Source of the DNA: Gemmata sp.
GTDB lineage: Bacteria > Planctomycetota > Planctomycetia > Gemmatales > Gemmataceae
NCBI GenBank assembly: GCA_025055115.1
Contig: JANWYJ010000045.1
Span: forward strand, 1-34,697
Length of the DNA stretch: 34,697 nucleotides
Direction of reading: 5' to 3'
This document shows, in pieces, positions 12,101 to 18,609 of the stretch. Numbering within the stretch: the stretch's first letter is position 1; each line of letters begins with the position of its first letter. The notes under the pieces are model-generated. The model was not told the origin of the DNA, searched no databases, and was given only the letters and a program-made list of their open reading frames with translations. The position numbers and the translations under genes are program-made.

Positions 12101-14425
12101 ATCTCCTTGGCCAGGTGTGCCACTGCCGGTGTAGTAAGAGAGGGTACCGCTGGTATTGTCGGTGTTGTTGGTGGTCACCAGATCGGCGATACCATCGTTG
12201 TTGAAGTCGAGGGTTGCCGACCACGTCCCGCCACTGGTGTAGTTGCCATTGCCAATCACCCCGACCAGTTGGAAGCGGTTCGCATCCAATACGGTGATCC
12301 GGAAGATGCCGTTGGCCGCGGTATTTCCGCCGACACCACTGATCCGCACCAATTGTCCGGTGAATAAGCCATGATTGGAGCTGGTGATGACCACCGGCTG
12401 ACCATTGCCGGTCACGTCGGTAATCGTGCCAGTTTTTGTGGGCGTGATGGCCACGCCGACAGGTGTGGCCCCGGTCGGCGTGACCGGCAAGGCAAAAGTC
12501 CCCGTGTTGGCGGTGTAAGTCCCGCCCAGCGGGGTGTTCTGGGTACCGTTGAGATAGAAGGAATTGGCATCCACAACGGTCACAAAGAAGGTGCCGTTGG
12601 CCCCGGTAGCTCCGCCCACGCCCGAGATGGTGATTTGTTGACCGCTGCGAAGCCCATGATTGGGACTGGTGACCAGAATGCGCGTGTCGGTGGCCGACGA
12701 CGACGTGTCTTTGGTAACGTTGGTGATGATGCCGGGAAGAGCGATCCAGGTTCCGGTGTTGGCGGTACCGGTGCCCGCGGTGTTAGTACCGTTGAGGGTG
12801 AAGGTATTGGCGTTGACAACCGTGATGTAGAAGGTCCCGTTGGCCGCGGTGAAACCGCCGACGTTGGCGATCGCCACCCGCTGTCCGGTGACCAGACCGT
12901 GATTGGGGCTGGTGATTGTGATCGGATTGGTGCCATCGCCACTGGAGGCCGTGATCAGCCCCGTTTGCAATGCCGACCGGGAAATGAAGCCCCCCGCCGC
13001 GGCATTGTTCACATAAACCAGCTCCAGGTTGCCATTGTGATTCAAATCGCGCAGCTGCAGAGCCGACGGATTGGTGACGCCCGCGCCAATTCCTGCGGTA
13101 CTCTGGAACGTACCAGTGCCATTGTTGAGCAAGGCGTAAATCTGTCCACCGCTGGCCGTCGTTGTCACCACGATGTCGCGTTCTTGACTGGTGCCGACGT
13201 TGGTGCGGACAATCCCGGTGGCCACGGAGCTGGCCGCGCTACCGGAGATAAACGTGGCGTTGAAGCTCGGTGTCGCCCCCGTGCTGGTATTGAGCAACAC
13301 CGAAACCCCGTTGCTCCCCCCCACCACCAGATCATCGAGTTCATCATCGGTGAATCGGCCCACAGCAATACTTGAAGGTGTCTGCAAGTTGGCCGGGGCA
13401 TTGGTCCCCACCGCGATCGTCGTCGCGGTGGTGGAGAATGAACCATCACCGTTGCCGGTTAACAGATAAACGACAAAGTTCGATCCGTTGAGAGTGGCGG
13501 CGGAGAAGGCCAAGTCGAGATTGGCATCTTTGTTGAATTTCCCGGCGACGATCCCGTTAATCCCACTACCCACCGAGATGTTTGTGGCGCCACCGAAGGC
13601 CAATTCTCCGGGGGTGCTGTTTTGGTTGAGGAAAATACTGACGTTGCCGGTGGCATTATTGGCCACGGCCAGGTCGAGCTTGTTATCGTTGTTGAAGTCG
13701 GCCAATACCATCGCGACCGCACCGGCCCCCGCGGGCAGGTCCAACGACAAATTCGGGGTCGTCGCGAACCCCCCGGAAGCCTGACCGAGATAGACGTTGA
13801 CGGTTGATTGCTTGTTGCTAGCGACCAACAGGTCGGCGATGCCGTCGTTGTTGACATCGGCGGACAGCACGGCTGTCGGCGCGAAGTTGGTGGTCCCCGA
13901 AGCGGGCAAGCTGATCGTCGAAACGGCACCCAGGCCATCACCGGTCAACGGAGCAGTCGAAAGGCTGCCAAAGCCCGTATTGACGTTGGCCACAACGATT
14001 TCCCCTGGCCGTGCCAAGGGATCGAGTGTGCTTTTACTGATGATCTGATCGCCGCGCAAAAACAGCGAGTAGGAACCAGCCGTCAACGCGCCCCCATTGA
14101 CCGACAAATCGTTCCGCGAAATGACGGCGACGAATGTCGCGCTGTTGTAGGAGACTTGGGCGATGTTGACCTGCGTTCCATCTGCGGCAAATAACCGATA
14201 GGTGTCGGGGTTGTCGGCCCCGAACACGTCTTCCGAGAATTGGATGGTGATGTTGGTGCCGAGAGTACCGCCAGTGCCCGGCGTCACGCTCAGTACGGTC
14301 GGTATGGCGGGAACGTCGCGTTCTTCCAGTTGTTCCAGTTCCAGTCGGCGTGGCAGACGCTTGCGTTGGGCCAGCGACCGCTTGGGGCTTGAACCGCTGT
14401 GACCGAAAATCTTGTACCAACTCAT
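3188..14425 (-). CDS. Giant secreted multi-domain surface protein (FG-GAP, BNR, DUF4214)
   Basis: This protein of about 3745 aa is probably exported and cell-surface or extracellular. After a basic start comes LELEQLEERDVPA (28-40), the planctomycete N-terminal export-type motif. Then follow a bacterial Ig-like domain (about 42-150), a long FG-GAP/VCBS block of D-x-N-x-D-G Ca-binding loops (about 175-1175) interrupted by three tandem E1-FCCH-like modules (about 490-735), a galactose-binding-like domain (about 1200-1410), a BNR/sortilin-type propeller block (about 1510-2480) with a fourth FCCH-like module and 13 consecutive glycines (2088-2100), DUF4214-like modules (about 2520-2750), a second FG-GAP block (about 2780-3140), and further DUF4214-like modules to the end. 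I see no catalytic motif; adhesion or matrix function is inference. I chose the ATG at 14425 for its upstream GAGAAAGG; the frame stays open to 14506. A terminator follows. Domain borders are estimates. Confidence 0.93.
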   Translation of the reverse strand: MSWYKIFGHSGSSPKRSLAQRKRLPRRLELEQLEERDVPAIPTVLSVTPGTGGTLGTNITIQFSEDVFGADNPDTYRLFAADGTQVNIAQVSYNSATFVAVISRNDLSVNGGALTAGSYSLFLRGDQIISKSTLDPLARPGEIVVANVNTGFGSLSTAPLTGDGLGAVSTISLPASGTTNFAPTAVLSADVNNDGIADLLVASNKQSTVNVYLGQASGGFATTPNLSLDLPAGAGAVAMVLADFNNDNKLDLAVANNATGNVSIFLNQNSTPGELAFGGATNISVGSGINGIVAGKFNKDANLDLAFSAATLNGSNFVVYLLTGNGDGSFSTTATTIAVGTNAPANLQTPSSIAVGRFTDDELDDLVVGGSNGVSVLLNTSTGATPSFNATFISGSAASSVATGIVRTNVGTSQERDIVVTTTASGGQIYALLNNGTGTFQSTAGIGAGVTNPSALQLRDLNHNGNLELVYVNNAAAGGFISRSALQTGLITASSGDGTNPITITSPNHGLVTGQRVAIANVGGFTAANGTFYITVVNANTFTLNGTNTAGTGTANTGTWIALPGIITNVTKDTSSSATDTRILVTSPNHGLRSGQQITISGVGGATGANGTFFVTVVDANSFYLNGTQNTPLGGTYTANTGTFALPVTPTGATPVGVAITPTKTGTITDVTGNGQPVVITSSNHGLFTGQLVRISGVGGNTAANGIFRITVLDANRFQLVGVIGNGNYTSGGTWSATLDFNNDGIADLVTTNNTDNTSGTLSYYTGSGTPGQGDGTFLAATHLPLSGTTPQPTPFAVAVGDLNNDGIPDLVAVDKANNRVNIFLGLRGGGYSAPTTLSTVVGGSGGNSRQPVSVALGDLNGDGRLDIVTASAQDNNVSVFLNTSTGGNLSFGTPTRFSVGTNPTQVVLADFNNDGNLDLLVAHNGTGGKGGGGGSSNRGVTFRLGNGDGTFQSKLGGNQVSFGSGGNTPRATAIAVGDFNRDGNLDFVVTDDDPNGGRVRVAFGTGLGTFPSANILTLSVGPNPRAVTVADFNNDGFADIATVSSNESTSSNVSVLINNFGTGFQSALNTTVEAGRPLNSIQAVNVNGDAFVDLIVTSTTFSPPSPPPPPGTPPRGPVNNTHVLYGVGDGSFAAQIDSYRVAGGTSTNTPPPSSVAVVSDPIRLLSTFNVGGNIISVNLLRNGNFEARDLTGEQGNLTGWNTFRLLNPPPGSAGQWNIQTGSVSPLSGVTVPPPANGRFRAMLDQHDRQPFRGGNNPNDDASYAGSHAIYQDITIPANAISVRLSMSLFLQSFGEWSNPSLNPVLDYNTPDANQQVRVDIMSPTNNILSVASADVRLNVFQTQANDPTTARTITISNVDLSAFKGQTIRLRIASTNNRGKLLVGIDDVRVQTVFQDTTAPQLLALNLRNPTFLTSPSTLEQSTDPTIVGLVRDNGSINNISQIIFDIGNNGFGNADDVIINTVDANGYFSFTPTGLLPGINTIPVRVVDQAGNSVTQTFQFILQGPSLVNWQAVGPGPIDISAAGLDYNTVTGKVTGIAVDPRDPTGNTIYIGSANGGVWRTVNGGRDWQALTDNVRDQTGQLVNVAVGSLAIGSDGTVYAATGVDDNAFTSRAGVGVLKSTDDGRTWQVIGGATAAGPGILTGARVSRIVVDPQNPGIAYVAVTSYDDGSRGPNVVKIADGSINQVTGTTGGPIIIRTNNFHRVRTGEQVRISGVTGYPGANGTFTATRIDDFRFSLNGTLWNGTTVNNVGSFSQRINLLNPANMTDNGTPLGSSAALASVTDIVVDPFNPNRILIGLGNIGQTSSNAASTAGVWKSIDGGTSWEKQRGGDNPNIPNNTLPSGSSVGRVTIAQGNGRVGDEAIVYVLMSNPPSSAANQFNQGTYLGLFKSKDNMLNFTRVMLKEPGPGHARFTENYVDIALLGNEGANVGVLVVDPSNANVVYVGGSRRFSTSATPQHALIRVDTGNMRDTTYVFNGSIPNDGDDIDKAARAAANNNRYPAQRDANGNVIAGDQPYNGEGVYWYDIEQARASDSSNRRRLPPSIHELVFDTQGRLLIGTENGIFRGVPLGFGYDFRSSRAGILDTGGGGGGGGGGGGGSNLPPFNVPGMTITDLNGNLQITDLTSVAIDPSDPNRFYISASGVGTALTSGTLTWQTMGLVGPTVPGFGNLGIPNATQVVTANLPPNATTETITTLYRVWQYNGNSLAIIPEFSADAGASFAAGAEGVGTAGISTVDSAGFAPVLAINPNKVLAGTDAQNQPIFYDELLFGTRRVYVTQTGGNVWDVLPGSVLPGNAGFYSALAFSPEPGIYWAGTDTGRVYRTISGQFTDVTNNLPTAVGSGVAYRINGITVDPTNPNVAYVMVSVPVGRAGVYRTTNGGTTWSAFIGSGSGQLPLVSAYKLIIDPRPSTGAPNGRMYVGTDRGVFTSTNRGQTWTTLGAGLPAVPVVDLQFNPRLELLAAATQGRGVFVLSTARSGPAVISVTPSAPVNNGPLTTIDVTFSSPVDPRTFNADQNNVARTLMSLLALTSTDFVLKRIDELTQQYLGRNATPAEREFGLSTFFLRDPVTGAILQETDPGTGVVYNRMRNTGELDFTAFITSDNPYFQTLSGGNIDNWLDRLWLDFFGRPSGLLTTNTADDDAFAVSFRQQLINGQITRLQVTQLLTGARSLNGTFPGPTALENPLHPLSREFHTRLVASLYNRLLGRNYPAVGASSDEITVHVNTLQRGGLLRNVVARIISTTEAYQKFGNDFALPAGTNATSVIFGNFTGRTVNLGGTDNPTIVPVLDKVVAINNQLRIYQGKVGGGYEPTAQLILNLPANSRPADLLVADFNNDGKLDIATANSGRSAGDGDTLTIFLNNRSSIGQLSFATPTHFNAGSNPIGLAWGDIDGDGHMDIVAANAALNAADEYTINILLGDGTGAFGSPTEIKVGDATPGATEIVAPKGIAIGNLAGNALPDLVLAGDNGVLLLTNTSTVGTPSFTASPRLTNIPTTSVAVGRIDTDNDLDIVATANAAGGEIIVFRNDGGSFTTAGTSIFPTGSNPRSVRLGDMNGDGRLDVVVANNFLGGGVSILYNTTTAASSGPDTIRFDAPFAYPLTGNNPTTIALGDLNQDGITDVAIGYANSEFTSLLVGEEQGIMKIAKDRNWLDWVFRTLAGRPYTRAEREVLLLVLAENALAFVNSSDGVAMPISIRPTDTTNRTYRLTFGPRLRDVSYRLILGPNAQGIDLRDFVDQDGTYVNTGNAMNQNGNTINGERPGPFPFIAQPGDKFSERLSVNQNDNGRFLFALFRDFQGLSPNGRLPDNATFFTLNSSVETARYSALATVATQMVSSTDGLNTLITENYQRYLRRTPTTAELANARTRIANGQLTVRGLVAELLASNEYFQNATFGGNNNNVTWLASIYRDVRPEVNPPPTNFPSGQTRLSIALDLVHNEAALARTLNEYFLRYLGRTPNRVPDPNLDEIRAFWISPFSGPEVNLLNMLRAAPTPGQPSGDQRVIAALVSSSEYLRLNGNSNFNWLRSIYLGVLGRSSIDTNGTEFRTQLNALMASYTPAREAALAAVINTAEYRKRVYYDYYTQFLSTTAPRVPTDNEVANFESLYQSSGNRLEAVLAFILGSSAYFPLSGPGSSNASYISKLYSDLLNRSADDLQASQQLAFLNSIPAGQVSQLQAARTQVARQILDSTEYRRIYVTRVFNTYLGRNPTQTELDNFVGFLNQGVVNQETLLVRLLRHAEYFLRQ

Positions 14426-15447
14426 CGAAGTGGCCTTTCTCGAAGGAGTAGCGGAGTACTTGTGGTCTCCGCGAATCCGAGAGTGTTCAATCCCAGAGTT
14501 CCGCAATACCCTGACGGGTGAAAGTCCAAAACGTCCCAGAGTTCCCGCATGCTAGCGCCCCGCGACGCCAGCGATGGGAATGGCGTTGCTGTCGGTTGTA
14601 CCTGCGGACCCCCAACGCAGGCACACAGCGTTTTGTGGGGGCGTTCTCCGCGGATAACGAGTGGGGCATCCACCACAACGAGTCGTTCGTGGATGGAATT
14701 ACACGAGGTGCGGCCACTGAATCGATTCGTAAGATGATTCCGGAAATCCGTCGTGTGCCGAACCCCTTTTTCTCCCTCCCGTGGGCGGTGTTGGCCGCTT
14801 GGGGGCAACTCAGCTAACACCGCGACAGCCGGAAGGTTTCGTTTTCTGAATGTCTGCTGCCAGAATCGCGCGGGATTCTTGTCTGGGCGAAAATCCGCTC
14901 CGCAACGGTTGGGTGTGGGTACAAACCGTGAGGCGAATCTGAACAATAAATTATGAAAAGCCCGTGCCGACGCAGCAACGGCGTTTTGCGAATTTCGGCC
15001 AGATCGCAATTGTGACGTCGGAACGCCCACCCCTGCTCCGTCCTTCACAAAACGCTGTTTTTCCGTGGAGCTCGAAAAGGTAGAAATCACATCGTTCCGG
15101 CTGGGCGGTTGTCGTCAACAAACCTCGCTTTCTTCCTGCGACGGTACCGGGGATGTGGCGGATTGATGCGTATCTTTGTTTCTGTCGGCACAAGCATCAT
15201 TCGGGGTGGAAGGGGACGAACCGTTGGCACCCTTTCGGCCTGCGCCGCTGGTGTTATCGGCACAGGCCGGCGAACTCGACCGGACTTGGCCAGAAGGATC
15301 GCCAGTGCCCCGCGGACAGCCGGCCGGGTCGCTGCGATGGTGTGCTCTGAGTCCAGGCTCGCAGGGCCTACACTCCGAGCGTTGTCTTGGCATTCTGCGG
15401 TTTTGGCCCACTGGGGACGGCACCTGTGGCCAACGACCAAGGCCGCA
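14426..15447. other. Long non-coding stretch between serS and the giant gene
   Basis: I find no supportable gene in these 1022 bp; the open frames are Arg/Pro-rich and lack family features. It must hold the leader and probably the promoter of the giant gene, but I see no convincing -35/-10 pair. It contains an inverted repeat built on GCGTTTTG (see the separate entry) and a related direct copy, ACAGCGTTTTGTG, at 14625-14637. Confidence 0.5.
14977..15059. repeat. Spaced inverted repeat (GCGTTTTG arms)
   Basis: Arms at 14977-14992 and 15044-15059 are reverse complements at 14 of 16 positions, with a 51-bp spacer. The right arm holds CACAAAACGCTGT (15046-15058), whose exact reverse complement also occurs at 14625-14637. 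It could be a regulator site or chance; the spacer is long for a terminator and there is no T-tract. Confidence 0.4.
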
Positions 15448-16746
15448 TTATCCCCGTTTTTTGGGCTGAATGCGGTCTTGGCCGACCCACGGTCGCAGCA
15501 CTTCCGGAATGACCACCGAACCGTCGGCCTGTTGGTAATTTTCGAGAATGGCGATGATGGCCCGCGTACACGCCACCGCGGTGCCATTGAGGGTATGGAC
15601 GAAGCGTGTGCCTTTGAATCCCTTGCCTTTGTAACGAATACCCAAACGGCGCGCTTGGAAGTCGGTACAATTGCTGGTGCTGGTGATTTCCCCGTATGCG
15701 CCACCCTGTCCACGACCGGGCATCCACGCTTCCAGATCGTACTTGCGGTACGCCGGACCGCCCAGATCGCCGGTGGCGGTATCGATCACCCGATAACACA
15801 AACCCAACCCTTGGAAGATTTGCTCCTCGAGGGTACGAATCTCTTCATGGATGGCATCGCTGCTTTCGGGTGTACAGAAAGCGAACATCTCGACCTTGGT
15901 GAATTGGTGGACGCGGTACAGGCCGCGTGTGTCGCGTCCTGCGGCTCCGGCCTCGGTGCGGAAGCAGTGTGACAGGCCGACATAGCGTTTGGGTAATTCG
16001 GCTTCGTCCAAAATTTGGTCGCGGTGCATGCCCCCGAGGGTAATTTCTGCCGTCGCGATCAAGCACAGGTCGGTATCGGCGATGGTGTAGATTTGCCGCG
16101 TCTGCGGGTTGGGGTCGCGTGGCATAAAGCCAATGCCTTCCAGAACGTCGACCCGCGCCAGGTCTGGGGTCACAATGGGGGTGTAGCCGGCTCGCCGGCA
16201 GTGCTGCAGGGCGTATTGGACCAAGGCCACTTCCAGAAGGGCGGCTTCGTTTTTCAGGAAGTAGAACTTCTGGCCGGCCACTTTGGCGCCGGCTTCAAAA
16301 TCCGCCAAATCGAGCTTTTCACACAATTCGACGTGATCTAGGGGTGGAAAATCGAACTGGCGCGGTTCGCCGAACTGACCGACGACTCGGTTGGCCTCTT
16401 CGCCACCGACCGGGGCGTCCGGATGCGTCATGTTGGGAATGAGCAGTAACTGCGCGTGCAGCTCACTTGCCACGGCCTTCAATTGCTCGTCAATCGCCGC
16501 CACGTCCTGATCCACGGCGGCCGCTTGCTCTTTGAGGGCCTGCTTTTCTTCGGGCGTTGTTGCGGTCGGGAACTTCTTGCTGATTTCGTTCTTTTTCGCC
16601 GCTGTGGCACTGCGCCGCTGCACCAATTCCTTGCGTTGTGTTTCTAGGGCCACCACCCGATCGACGGGGGCCGCGGAAACACCGCGCTGGTGGCAGTTGC
16701 GTTTCACCGCCTCGGCATTTTGCCGAATGAAGTCCGCGTCAAGCAT
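15448..16746 (-). CDS. serS: Seryl-tRNA synthetase
   Basis: This class II aminoacyl-tRNA synthetase (432 aa) charges tRNA-Ser with serine in the cytoplasm; length and order fit the bacterial family. The N-terminal MLDADFIRQN and the long charged helical arm (about 30-110) form the coiled coil that grips the tRNA variable arm. The catalytic core shows motif 2 with CFRTEAGAAGRDTRGLYRVHQF and motif 3 with GTAVACTRAIIAILENYQ, plus the TSNCTDFQARR segment that helps bind serine. The ATG at 16746 matches the family start. It stands alone on the leftward strand, 96 bp from the stop of the DinB-like gene. I see no T-box or other leader element before it. Confidence 0.97.
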   Translation of the reverse strand: MLDADFIRQNAEAVKRNCHQRGVSAAPVDRVVALETQRKELVQRRSATAAKKNEISKKFPTATTPEEKQALKEQAAAVDQDVAAIDEQLKAVASELHAQLLLIPNMTHPDAPVGGEEANRVVGQFGEPRQFDFPPLDHVELCEKLDLADFEAGAKVAGQKFYFLKNEAALLEVALVQYALQHCRRAGYTPIVTPDLARVDVLEGIGFMPRDPNPQTRQIYTIADTDLCLIATAEITLGGMHRDQILDEAELPKRYVGLSHCFRTEAGAAGRDTRGLYRVHQFTKVEMFAFCTPESSDAIHEEIRTLEEQIFQGLGLCYRVIDTATGDLGGPAYRKYDLEAWMPGRGQGGAYGEITSTSNCTDFQARRLGIRYKGKGFKGTRFVHTLNGTAVACTRAIIAILENYQQADGSVVIPEVLRPWVGQDRIQPKKRG

Positions 16747-16842
16747 GAGGGATATTCCGCGTGGGGGAGTCCGAAGTTACTTGGGTCGAAGTTGGCGACG
16801 AAGGGCCGCGACTGTATCCGACAAGCCCTGCTGCCGCCAGGT

Positions 16843-17337
16843 TCACCAAATCGGTTGATAGCCGAGCATCCGGCGGATGAGCGCAATTTGGCCACAATGG
16901 AGCATCTCGTGCAAAGGAGCATAGCGCAGGCTGGCCAGGCGTGTGGTGAACAGCGGATGGGGCCGCAGCACGGGCAAGTCGAGGTCGGCATCGGGATAGT
17001 GGGGTAGTTCCGCCATCACTTGGGCATGAACCCGGTGATAGACATCGCGAATCTGCTCGGCGGAAATTCCGGTCACCTGCGCCGGATCGGATTGGCGGCC
17101 AAACTGCTGGAGGAAGCTATCCGGGATCAGCGCTTCATCGGCCGCGCTGCGGGGTCGCAAACGGGCCAGACACAGCAGATACTCCGCCATCGCGATATGA
17201 CCCACCTGCCAAGCGATGTGCGAAACACCGCCGGGCGGAATGGTGAACCAGGCCGACAGTGGCACCGACTCGAGGCGTTCGAGGGTGTAGCGGCGGGTGA
17301 AATCGAGTTGGTCGAGGGCTTCGCGCAGACGGTTCAT
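16843..17337 (-). CDS. DinB-like four-helix metalloprotein
   Basis: A 164-aa protein of the DinB/YfiT fold. The metal-binding histidine triad is visible as H47 (QVGHIA) and H143 plus H147 (LHEMLHCGQI), the usual placement at the end of helix 2 and in the last helix. Family members include damage-inducible proteins and thiol-dependent transferases of low-molecular-weight thiols; which applies here cannot be told. The ATG at 17337 overlaps the TGA of citrate synthase as ATGA, so the two are probably translationally coupled. The in-frame sequence further upstream (to 17433) lies inside the citrate synthase gene and shows no family character, so I start at the overlap. Confidence 0.85.
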   Translation of the reverse strand: MNRLREALDQLDFTRRYTLERLESVPLSAWFTIPPGGVSHIAWQVGHIAMAEYLLCLARLRPRSAADEALIPDSFLQQFGRQSDPAQVTGISAEQIRDVYHRVHAQVMAELPHYPDADLDLPVLRPHPLFTTRLASLRYAPLHEMLHCGQIALIRRMLGYQPIW

Positions 17338-18482
17338 GGTCGCTCTTCCAACGGGACGTATTTGACACCAGTTCGGCCCACATAAATCTGTTCGGGTCGG
17401 AAAATCCGGTTGCCGACCAATTGTTCCGTCCAATGGGCCAGCCAGCCGGCCACGCGGGCAATGGCGAAGATGGGTGTGAACAAATCCGTGGGAATCCCAA
17501 TCGCCTGGTACACGACCCCCGAGTAGAAATCGACATTCGGGTAGATGCCTTTGGGTCCGTAGATGCCCGCGCAGAGGCGTTCGAGTTCTAGGGCAGTTTC
17601 GTAATTCTTGGGCCGCGTTGTTTCCGCAAACATGTGCTCGGCAATCTCTTGTAAGACCGTCGCCCGGGCATCCTTGACTTTGTAGACCCGGTGGCCAATG
17701 CCCATCACTTTGAATTTCGGGTCGGCCGCGCGTTTCGCCTCCAGCCAGGCCTTGACATTTTCCGGCCCGCCGATCTCTTCAAATTGCCGCAAGGCTTCCT
17801 CATTGGCCCCCCCGTGGAGCGGACCGGACAAGGCGCCCACCGCCGAGGCGATCGTCTGATACGGATTGGCGAGGGTGGAGCCAGTCACCCGGGCGGCGAA
17901 GGTGCTGGCGTTCATGGTGTGTTCGGCATGCAGAATCAGGCAAGCATCGAGGACTTTGCGGACGGCGGGTGTGGGTTCTTTGCCAAAAAGCATGTAGTAG
18001 AAGTTGCCAGCGTGATCGAGATCGCTGCGCGGATCGAGGATGTCTTCACCACGACGGGTGCGGTGGAAGGCGGCCACCAGCGTGGGTAGGCTGGCCAACA
18101 GCCGCAGGGTGGCGTCCCAGTTCTTCCCCGGATCGTTGACATGTGGGCAAGGGTAGAACATGCCTAACGCCGCGACTCCAGCATGCAGGGCATCCATCGG
18201 GTGCCCCTCGGCGGGCATGCAACGAATGAGGTCTTTGAGGCGGAAGTGAATACTGCGGCGCTGGCGGAGGTCGTGATCAAAGTCGGCCAATTGCTTCTGC
18301 GTGGGCAGTTCGCCTTTGATGAGCAACCAGGCCACTTCCTCAAACGTGCTTTCCTTGGCGAGAACCTCAACTGCAATACCGCGATACTCTAGGACAGCTT
18401 TCTTGCCATCGAGAAAACTGATCGCGGATTTGGCCGCCGGAACATCTTCAAGACCCGGTTTATAGTCGACTTCAGTCGTCAT
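17334..18482 (-). CDS. gltA: Citrate synthase
   Basis: This enzyme (382 aa) condenses acetyl-CoA and oxaloacetate to citrate, the entry step of the TCA cycle. The catalytic triad is in place: H223 in GPLHGGANEE, H264 in GIGHRVYK and D318 in NVDFYSG. Length and the start TEVDYKPGLEDVPAAKSAISFLDG fit the short bacterial type, so a 2-methylcitrate synthase role is possible but less likely without prp neighbours. The ATG at 18482 is the family start; in-frame upstream sequence to 18542 is not conserved in character. The DinB-like gene overlaps its stop. A 127-bp gap separates it from the reductase gene upstream; I see no clear promoter there. Confidence 0.96.
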   Translation of the reverse strand: MTTEVDYKPGLEDVPAAKSAISFLDGKKAVLEYRGIAVEVLAKESTFEEVAWLLIKGELPTQKQLADFDHDLRQRRSIHFRLKDLIRCMPAEGHPMDALHAGVAALGMFYPCPHVNDPGKNWDATLRLLASLPTLVAAFHRTRRGEDILDPRSDLDHAGNFYYMLFGKEPTPAVRKVLDACLILHAEHTMNASTFAARVTGSTLANPYQTIASAVGALSGPLHGGANEEALRQFEEIGGPENVKAWLEAKRAADPKFKVMGIGHRVYKVKDARATVLQEIAEHMFAETTRPKNYETALELERLCAGIYGPKGIYPNVDFYSGVVYQAIGIPTDLFTPIFAIARVAGWLAHWTEQLVGNRIFRPEQIYVGRTGVKYVPLEERP

Positions 18483-18609
18483 TGGCAGTCTCGGGTGGGC
18501 CGGGGGGAGGATTCTTACTGCCATGATAGTGAGCGGCCGCAACGGCGTAAGCCCCCTTCACGTCTCTTACCGTCGAGACGTTCCCGCAGCTAGGCCGATT
18601 CTGCGCCGC

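Noticed and set aside
3032-13375. Long rightward frames opposite the giant gene (for example 8336-10219, 11228-12367, 12371-13375, 4115-5026)
   Set aside because: They are antisense mirrors of a GC-rich repetitive gene, rich in Gly, Arg, His and Val with no recognisable domain; the leftward frame carries clear families throughout.
14426-14506. Upstream extension of the giant protein by 27 residues
   Set aside because: The ATG at 14425 has a ribosome binding site and begins the basic leader before the export motif; the extension has neither.
14422-15972. Genes in the 1-kb gap and across the serS end (14422-15090 leftward, 15087-15713 leftward, 15109-15972 rightward)
   Set aside because: Compositionally odd (Arg/Pro/Ser rich), no domains, and partly antisense or out of frame within serS.
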